Assembly (NCBI GenBank): GCA_002633005.1
Contig: NMRA01000180.1
Location: 219,347-283,346, forward strand
Source of the DNA: Phoronis australis
Taxonomy: Eukaryota; Phoronida; Phoronidae
Reading direction: 5' to 3'
DNA: 64,000 bases
How positions within the stretch are numbered: the stretch's first letter is position 1; each line of letters opens with the position of its first letter. A model generated the notes under the pieces. That model did no database searches, had not been told where the DNA came from, and worked only from the letters and a program-made list of their open reading frames with translations. A program made the position numbers and the translations under genes. This document shows positions 56,293 to 64,000 of the stretch, one piece after another.

Positions 56293-58089
56293 TATGCTCT
56301 CGAGCAGGCTGCGGATTGTGCCTTTTGGCTTCGAGTTATAGACAGATTTTCTGACATGTATCCAAAAATTTTATAGTTACCTATATAATATCTTTGATGT
56401 AGCCTTGGTTTGATTTCGTGGGCTAACACAGACATCCGGGCATTGATTTTAGCCAAAAGTCAGAAGCCAATAGACTCTTCGACAAACATCCCTCAGGGAA
56501 TGAGAAAAATCCTGTTAGTGGAATGCCTTTGAGGTGCGTGTGAGGGCCGGAGAGGATTGTTTCCTGCTATCCAAAAGTTAATGTACTATTACAAAGTGCA
56601 CCTCAATGTCTTGAATGTATTTCGATGTTTGGGTAGGCACTTGAATATGACGTAACCCATTGTAATATTCGTTTGCTTTAAGTCTGGGTTGTGTTGTGGT
56701 TGAATTGTTATTGTATTTGTATGTTTCATAGCCATAATTCCGTGCTTGTCATAATTCCTTTATTGCATGTTTACATAAGAAGTTCGTTAGCCGTACGACA
56801 CATGCAGTGTATGGCTTGGAAGCAGATTGTGAAATTTCAACTTGAAACATTAGAAATGTTGCCTCAGCTGTGTCAAGTTTTCTGTGAATGGAATTTTTTT
56901 ATATAAGAAGTGTTTTGCTATATTTCAACATAGCTATCTGATTCAGATATACCGCATTTAGGCGCATGTGTCATTGTACGAACTTAGCTCTGTATCCGAA
57001 TAAAATCATTTCGAAATATACATGAAAGGACTAAATAAACTGAAACCGAGAAGCACGTTTTTAAAATTGCATGCGAGTGAACGTTGGCATGTCCGTAACA
57101 AAACGGTAGATATTGACGCGTTACCAATTTAAGATTAACTTTATAACTGAAAAAATAAATGCATAATTTTTATGTCACTAACGGACATTTTCACCGGTTT
57201 CACTAAACAATCGAAAAGAACTAAGAATTTTCAAAGGACACTCAAGTAACAATACTTTAAGACAAACGCAATTTCAAGGAACGTGTCCTTAATAGGAGTA
57301 ACAAATATTTTAAAAAGTTGTATTGTTATATGATGTTGCCTTGCTCTTTTTGATGACTGCGATTGTTCATTTTGAAACTGGTGTATCGAGTTGAACAACC
57401 AACTAGTATTATTTCTAATAAATTTATTAGTTTTTGTCCGCGGTTTTTGATAGTATCATTTCGACAAAAGCTAATGAAAAGTGGTGTACGCATACACCAC
57501 AGGTATATGAATGCAGGTACGTTTAATTGCCGTAGCCAATATTCAAGTGTAATGATAACCGGTCTTAGTCTGTGATCACGTAGCATTCAATCAAGTATTA
57601 ACTATGTCCAGATGGGGTTCGAGGTCAAATTAATACGATTTTAAATTGTCGCAGAATTTTACCTAAGAATTACTTTAAGCATTTGATTGGATTTGCTATA
57701 AGTCCTTAACATAAGGGAGAACAGGTTCACAGATGTTTTTGACAGTCAACTTCATTGGTTTGTTCACCCTGTACACATGTAACTATAGAGGAAAACGTAC
57801 ATCGGCAATTGTACGCTGTGGAAAGAATTCGCGCCTCTCTCATTGTATCAGTTAATAAAAGAAAATGGGTTTATAATAAGAATGCGCGGGAAACATCATT
57901 GAATATTAATTACGTAATATACATTTCATGACATATGAAATACTTAAATTTCAGAAAAGTAATCATGTAAAATTCGGGGATTATCTCCGAGCCAAGGGAC
58001 TAATCTCTGCGTACTTGAATGTCGCCTCGAAAATTGATCGCCAGTGCACGCTTTTCGAGTAAACTTACCACTTGCATTCGAATTTTGGG

Positions 58090-58205
58090 ACATGATCATC
58101 GGCGAGAAAAGTGATTTTCTGAAACCAGTTCCTGAGCGAATTCGAACCGGGATGCCGCGTCAAATTCAAAGCCACACGCTCATATCAGCTCTTGCTGTCG
58201 ATAAC
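58090..58205 (-). mobile_element. tRNA-derived SINE copy
   Basis: On the minus strand: GAGCTGATATGAGCGTGTGG, CCCGGTTCGAATTCG (a good box B), then TTTCAGAAAATCACTTTTCTCGCCGATGA, the family tail. Confidence 0.65.
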
Positions 58206-58323
58206 TGACTATTTGAAGCATAGTTAACATGAAGTCACAGGCCTTGATTTTAGCGAGTGTCGGACATCGTCCGTTTGTAACAAAATCACAAAACACAACT
58301 GATTTTAATGTTTTACAGTTCTG

Positions 58324-58572
58324 CGGCCCTTTCCAAGAAACTGACTTAAGTTTATTTTTTACTTAAGTCTAAGCTTTGTCTTAACTTCCAAACTTTGAAA
58401 CTTCCACATCCGGTAAGATAGTCAAAATTAAGACAAAACTTAAGCCAAAAATTTTTGTCAAACTTAAAGATCTCTTTCTTGAAATGGTCTTGAGACACAT
58501 TTAAGTTTTATCTTAAAAATATTAAAATTTAAGATTTGTCTTAGCTAACTCAAATTGTGTTGGAACGGGCCC
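58324..58572. mobile_element. Foldback MITE family A, copy 3
   Basis: GCGGCCCTTTCCAAGAAACTG to TTGGAACGGGCCCC, in the opposite orientation by its internal sequence. 249 bp. Confidence 0.78.
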
Positions 58573-59315
58573 CTGATCAAAGTTGCTGACAACTTCAAGA
58601 AGTCTATTCCATCCAACAATTATCCCCAAACTTGTTTTTTCGGTCGTGAAAACGATGATGTCCTTTAAAAGGGAATCCGAGGCTGCCAGTTGAATTCGGA
58701 GATTAAACCCCAGACTTTTACGTGGTGCGGGTCTCGGCAGCTCCTGTTTCAATGCCTGCTCTTGGATCAGAGTGAATGAGGCGGATATTCTCTGTGCACG
58801 GAATATTTGCTTAGTTGATTGCTTCGTTAAAAACACGACTAGACTTTTTGTTTGCAAGCTTGATACTGGTACGCTCGTAGTTTCGGAACGGTCCCCTTTC
58901 TACAGCTGTGCAGGTATGAAGTAAAACACCGAGAAACATAACAAACAAATTAAAACACTAGTTATATTTCGAGACTGCATGTCTCATCATCAGGCACTGA
59001 CTGGAATTAACATATACATAGCGAAATAAACAGACAGTGAAATACACGTGACAGCGGCAAGAGGGGCATACAAGAAGAGAGTGTGAATGTCACAGACGAG
59101 GAAGCCCACAATCCTATCGAAACAGAGCCAGCGTGCGGTACACACCTGTGAGCTGCTCATTCAACACAGTCAGGCTTTTTGTGACTGATCGTTAGCGGTT
59201 CCAAAATCTTTAGCCGCAATCTGTCATTTTCAACATAGCGAATGGTGTTACTGTCTACTATTTCTTGCTTAGTCCTTTTTCGGTCATGTCGGTGTACAAA
59301 ATGATCTTAAATGGA

Positions 59316-59505
59316 CCNCTGAAGTTCATTTTTTTACTTAAGTCAAAGATTTGTCTCAACTTCCAAACTTTGAAACTTTGACATCCGCCGGTAAGATATT
59401 CAAAACTTAAGTCAAGCTTAACTTCCTTGAAACAGGCTTTTTATCTTAAATTGGCTCAAATTTAAGATTTGTCTTAACTATGTCAGTTTTCTTGGAACGT
59501 GTCCC
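59316..59505. mobile_element. Foldback MITE family A, copy 4, truncated
   Basis: Shares the CAACTTCCAAACTTTGAAAC core and the right end AGTTTTCTTGGAACG; the left end is short and contains an N. Confidence 0.65.
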
Positions 59506-60950
59506 TAATCTGCTTATGATTCAGTAAGAGTTGGTTTCGCAAGCCGGTAACTTACCGGGGATATTAAATATGACTGACATGTATTTATTTTTATTGCGGC
59601 AATGAGTTGTCGTTTACTATCGAGACAGGTTTGAACAAATTACACTTGAAAATGTAAAAAATTGAAATTAAGAACCTCACTGGAGTAATGCTTACAATTA
59701 GAAATGGATTTTAAAAATGTATCAATGTACCCGCGTCTAGTTTTAAGTGTTGGCTGGGTGCCGGCTTCATTCACGAAAATCTGCTGCTTTGTATCTAGTA
59801 ATATTGATCACACGGTAAATCTTTCTGCGAACATTGAACTACTTTACGCGATAGAATTTGATAATCAGATAACAGGGTCAATGCGATTATCGAGCAGATT
59901 CACAGCGCTAATGGAAGACGCGCCGACGGTGACTCCGAGCTCAGGCTATCGCGATTCTTGACTGTGGTCATTCATTAGTCGACAAATATCTGCTTGTTAT
60001 CGCTTTGAAGCAGACGTCTGCTTGATTCCGAGTTCACGAGTGGTACAAAAATGTTGCATTAATGCTGCTATAAACAAACTTTCTGAAGTTTTGATTTAAG
60101 ACCTTTCACCGCTATAAAACAGGCACACTCTGAGTAGCCTATCACTGTTCGACTGACCATGACAGCCAGGTCAAGCCAACTTGTTGCGCCTGTTTTGAAA
60201 TAGCTGTCACTTTTTGCAAACCCAAGAAATCAATTCTACTTTGAATAACAAAAAGCTGAAATTAGCTTCATAACTAAAAGCGGTCTAAATCAAATGATCT
60301 TTTTCTTTTCCACGGAAGGTGGTTTTTAACAGGTTTTTGCTTGAACTTCAAATTTTATTTAATTTTTGTAGTAATTACGGTTATTCGTTCAAGCAAAAGT
60401 AATCTTATAAATTTCTGTTTGTCATGCCCAGTTAGTAGATCGATGCTTTTTTGACGTCACAAGAGCAGGTTTTTGTATCCCGCTCTCCATACAGCGTAGA
60501 CTTATATGGAAGCAATATTAAATGACCATTTTTTGCAACATTTTTGTCATATTAAATCAGTTTGATTAATACAACTGAGTCTCTAGTATCCTTCGAATCG
60601 AGATATGCACTTTTTTATTCTCTCATTGCTTTTGAACATTAGCTTTGTGCACTCTTGGACAGCACACCACCGTGTGGCGCTGCGTGTAAAACGTAAAAAT
60701 GCAGCCGGGCTGTAGTTGAGTGCCGATAAGCAATGGGACACTTTTAGGATGCAATGAGAGCTGATCTGGTGGGACCTGTGACACTAATGCCACAACACTG
60801 CACCGGGGGGTACTTCGTCAAAGCAGGTGGCATATCAGTGGGAACATGTTTGGCTTCGTGTCTACGCCATTATACAGTGTATGTGATCAGACATGATGCC
60901 GGCGCTAATAAAACAAAAGTGAATTTGTCTCCTCGTCCTCTCTAAGCCCA

Positions 60951-61078
60951 CTAGTATCCACTTCCACGTGAACAGTGGCGACTGTTCACGTGGCGACTGT
61001 TCACGTGGCGACTGTTCACGTAGCGAATGTTCACGTGGCGACTGTTCACTAGTATCCACTTCCACGTGAACAGTCGCC
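60951..61078. repeat. 15-bp tandem repeat with CACGTG sites between direct repeats
   Basis: Unit GGCGACTGTTCACGT occurs about five times at exact 15-base spacing from 60977, between two direct copies of CTAGTATCCACTTCCACGTG (60951 and 61049). CACGTG occurs at 60965, 60987, 61002, 61032 and 61063; one unit has CACGTA. The right flank also carries the unit inverted. Confidence 0.9.
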
Positions 61079-61320
61079 ATGTTTCCCATTCTACACTTTC
61101 TCCAGATGTTTTCGTATTTATTGCCTTGGGGAGTTTCAAACTTAGTCCCAACTGGAAAGTCCACAAGCTGTTATTGCCTGCTGATGGCCATATTAAAAAG
61201 TGCATCCTCACCTCACGCATCATCACATTTCAAAACAAATAACACGACAACGTGTTCGGAGCGTGCTGTTTCTGGAAGTGACACGAATATTTTCCTTTTC
61301 AATTTGTGAAAAGTATGAAT

Positions 61321-61352
61321 TGCTATGTATTATATTATATTATATTATTTTA
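61321..61352. repeat. TTATA pentanucleotide run
   Basis: ATTATATTATATTATATTAT, a simple repeat. Confidence 0.85.
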
Positions 61353-61971
61353 AAGAAAAATAATCGTATTTACCCACGACAGAAAAACACATTTTGGGAT
61401 TGAAGTTACTGTCTTGAACAGGGCTATGCAACACTAAAATGAATACCGTTAAGGTTCTACAGGATAGTACTGACAAACCTGCTCATTTAGCCAAATATCT
61501 ATAAAACTACAGAACTAACTCCGCAAAAGTGTATTTTCTGAAAGAAGAAACTCTGTAGAATGTAATTGTTGTCTACCATTGATAAGCTCACTAGACCGTG
61601 TTTGAGACGAAATTCACAAAAAAATAAAGCAACCTTCATAGTAAAGTAAAAGGATCTATTACATGACCACATATCCTTTGATATTAATGTTCAAGATAAA
61701 ATCTCGAAAACGCGATTACAGTTTTCTAAATTATCGTTTCGTTTTCGAATTGTGCAACTTTAAAGATTATTTCAATAAAAGCATACAAGTATTGTTTTGA
61801 TGGTCCCCATAAAAAGTAAGACATTTTGAGAGTGCTACAGAGAGCAGTGTATAAATCACAATATCTGAAAATTTCATTGAAATCCGTTTAGCCTCTTCTG
61901 AGATATGATGTTTCGAATTTCGCCAATACTGAACTTATATATAACCATGCAGCACTCTGCCAAGCCGAGTC

Positions 61972-62062
61972 TGAATTAGCTCAGGCAGCAGAGCGTTTGG
62001 CTGCCACGCGCGAGTATCGGGTTTGATTTCGCGTTGGGGCTGATTTCTCACCGAATATGTGA
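61972..62062 (+). mobile_element. tRNA-derived SINE copy
   Basis: TTAGCTCAGGCAGCAGAGCG is a clear box A, TCGGGTTTGATTTCG a box B, then the tail GGGCTGATTTCTCACCGAATATGTGAC. Confidence 0.65.
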
Positions 62063-63384
62063 CTTTAAACTTTGAAATAAACCAGTCCCCTGAAATGGTA
62101 GATCGCTAACCGTAATAAGTCTGGAGTAAATTTGAAAACTCCTCACGAAATATGCTAAACCTGTTTGGTTGAGGAAAGAGCCTGCTTATATCGAGTCACA
62201 TAATCTAGTCTGTGACGCAATGAGGAAGTAAATTATCTCTCAAAGTCTCAAAGCAAGTTATAATTACGAAATATCGGATGCAATATCAGATTAGATAGAA
62301 ATCTCAGAAACATGTTATTAATTTAGTTTATTATTAATTTCCTTAGCTCCAACAAGTTATAGTTACTGCGTGTACTGACGATAACGCCAGTGTATCAATA
62401 GGGATTACTTTCACATGTCACTGTTGCTGGTCATCTTGTGAGGACGACTAAAATGCTTATGTAATGCATAATGCCTGCACGCCAAACGATATGATGGCAA
62501 TCAAGACGTTAGTGACGACGACAAAGACGACGACGACTATGTCACAAGCGCTAAAACGATGGCAGTAAGGTTGACGACGGTGGAAGAACAGCAAAGTGAT
62601 AACAGCGATGTTGATGAAGACGTCAGCCTGAAGACGATGATCGTGATGTTAAGAAGGATGACTACGAACGCTGTGCTGCAACTGATCGTGGTGTACATAA
62701 TGCACACGGCGACTCATTAACGTTGGCGATGAATGACCAGGATTGAGAAGTAGCTAGTGTAAAATTGGCTAGGATCGAAATTTTATCCGCTGCAATTTAA
62801 ACTTGGCAATGACGTCGCCGGGCGTGGAATCGCAGCAGGTGGCGAAAACCTACCGGAGTTACTTCTTATGCAATTACACGTACATCGTGGGATTCCTCTA
62901 ATGCCGCATTTCTTCTGTGCTGTGGAAATGCAGCGGCCTGACTAATCATTATTAAATCTTTACGAGAATATAAATCCGAAGTTAACTAGTCATTCTGGGT
63001 ACAACAGAGTGCAGTCTCGATATTATATTTGCCTGGATAAACAGAGACCCTTATTCAATAGCGTTAGATCGTGGCAACCGAGTATTTTCTTGGCATTCCC
63101 ACTGACAGGTCTAGAAAAGGCATATCACGTCGGGCATTAGGCGAGACTTTTTTACAAAGCCATGTGCAAATTTTCCGAGTTGTGAACAAATTTGCATTCG
63201 TCGATAGTTAAACAAACAGAATACAACATGCTAGACTCGTCTTTCATTGTTTTCATGTCGGGTATTACACGTACCTAAGCACGTGCAGCACGCATGCAAG
63301 AATTAATTGGAATTTTATTTTGAATCCCGCTGTTCGTACGTGTTTTGTCTTGAGCAAAAAGTAAATAAAGTCTACTGAAGCAAA

Positions 63385-63425
63385 TGGCATTGACTATTAT
63401 GTGGCATTGACTATTATGTGGCATT
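63385..63425. repeat. 17-bp tandem repeat, 2.4 units
   Basis: TGGCATTGACTATTATG twice exactly, then TGGCATT. Confidence 0.95.
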
Positions 63426-64000
63426 GTTTAAGTTATGACTTGGAATTATGTGCTGGCCAGGTATCTCAGAAGCGCAAAAAATCAATCGTTGATTCAGTTC
63501 TGCACGGGCACGGTTTGCGCATTGTGGCTTGTGTTTTTGCGGATAAAAGACTGTGTATTTTGGAAAGCATGCATTAAACACCTCAGAAAATAGTCGAGTC
63601 ATTGGTTTGGGTTGGTTTTGTAGAGGACTATTGAGTTTTATTGAAGTTAAGTAATTGTGACCAATGTTTGGACAAGGAGTGAGGGATGAATGCTGGCTGG
63701 GAGCTCTTTTCAGTGCCTTTTGATTACACTGGGCTCGCTAAATCAATACGCAATAAAGCAGTGTCGATAAGGGAGACTTCGCGCAGATCTTGCCGTCGAT
63801 AGGATGAACTACTAGCCAATCGAGTTGTCAGTATCAAACGGTCTAGCTCGGTGGACAGTCGTGGATGTTTAACTATGGCGTAAGTCTCGGCAAACATTCC
63901 CGAGCCACAGAAGATCAGTGAAGTATGACGTTTGGACGCGCTGTCTTCTTGTAACAACTTAACAAAGACAACTCGCTAAAACGGGATTACATTGTTAGAA

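Larger units (their letters stand above)
49112..58089. other. Gene-poor stretch
   Basis: Beyond the repeats listed separately and two weak exon candidates (50466-50624 and 55187-55215), I find no supported gene. If the membrane protein ending at 48456 is real, this may be its intronic space. Confidence 0.4.
59506..64000. other. No gene seen
   Basis: Holds the CACGTG repeat array, a SINE, simple repeats and a GAC/GATGAC-rich stretch (62505-62650) that is triplet-rich but broken by stops. No supported coding region. Confidence 0.4.

Noticed and set aside
62500-62650. Acidic coding stretch from GAC/GAT-rich sequence
   Set aside because: Stops occur in the relevant frames; it is triplet-rich simple sequence.

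Overview
This is a window of a nuclear genome from a multicellular animal. It is AT-leaning and intron-rich, with GT-AG introns, AATAAA-type polyadenylation signals, an intron-bearing nuclear tRNA-Leu gene, tRNA-derived SINEs, non-LTR retrotransposon scraps and several families of short foldback DNA elements. There are no operons, ribosome binding sites or CRISPR arrays. The gene content and several matches to the bilaterian CTCF consensus suggest a non-vertebrate bilaterian, probably marine. I cannot name the species.

Two conserved genes are clear, and they lie head to head. On the minus strand (13302-16934) is PGS1, the mitochondrial phosphatidylglycerophosphate synthase, with a 1.3-kb last exon and a short upstream exon. 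On the plus strand (21045-27256) is BFAR, the bifunctional apoptosis regulator, with seven coding exons encoding RING, SAM and membrane segments; the exon phases join without a break into a 445-residue protein. The roughly 4 kb between them (about 17-21 kb) looks like their shared upstream region. It holds a cluster of CGCG-centred palindromes, YY1-like sites and a likely noncoding first exon for BFAR. It has also taken in a dispersed repeat and a LINE fragment.

The rest is gene-poor. From 28.9 to 37 kb there is a roughly 0.5-kb segment present twice about 2.85 kb apart, two signal-peptide exons on the minus strand, and a plausible three-exon gene for a small secreted protein (33489-36604). 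Around 40.2 kb is a complete tRNA-Leu(CAA) gene with an intron. At 41.87-42.96 kb there is a DNA transposon with about 155-bp terminal inverted repeats, flanking TTAA and a THAP zinc-finger start, which fits a Kolobok-type element; its middle is an assembly gap. Two decayed THAP-like sequences lie at 35.6-36.05 and 46.0-46.6 kb. A single-pass membrane protein exon lies at 48456-49111 on the minus strand. From 50 to 64 kb I find only repeats, including an array of CACGTG sites at 61.0 kb.

The first 13 kb hold no recognisable gene. They contain CTCF-like sites inside diverged tandem units, a GGAC microsatellite, an inverted repeat pair 3.8 kb apart, a foldback element and a 0.5-kb minisatellite. 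Two assembly gaps (12525-12705 and 42213-42552) and scattered single Ns limit what can be read. No clearly novel multi-gene system is visible. The more unusual items are the Kolobok-type element with its facing reading frames, the duplicated secreted-protein locus, and the arrays of transcription-factor-like sites.
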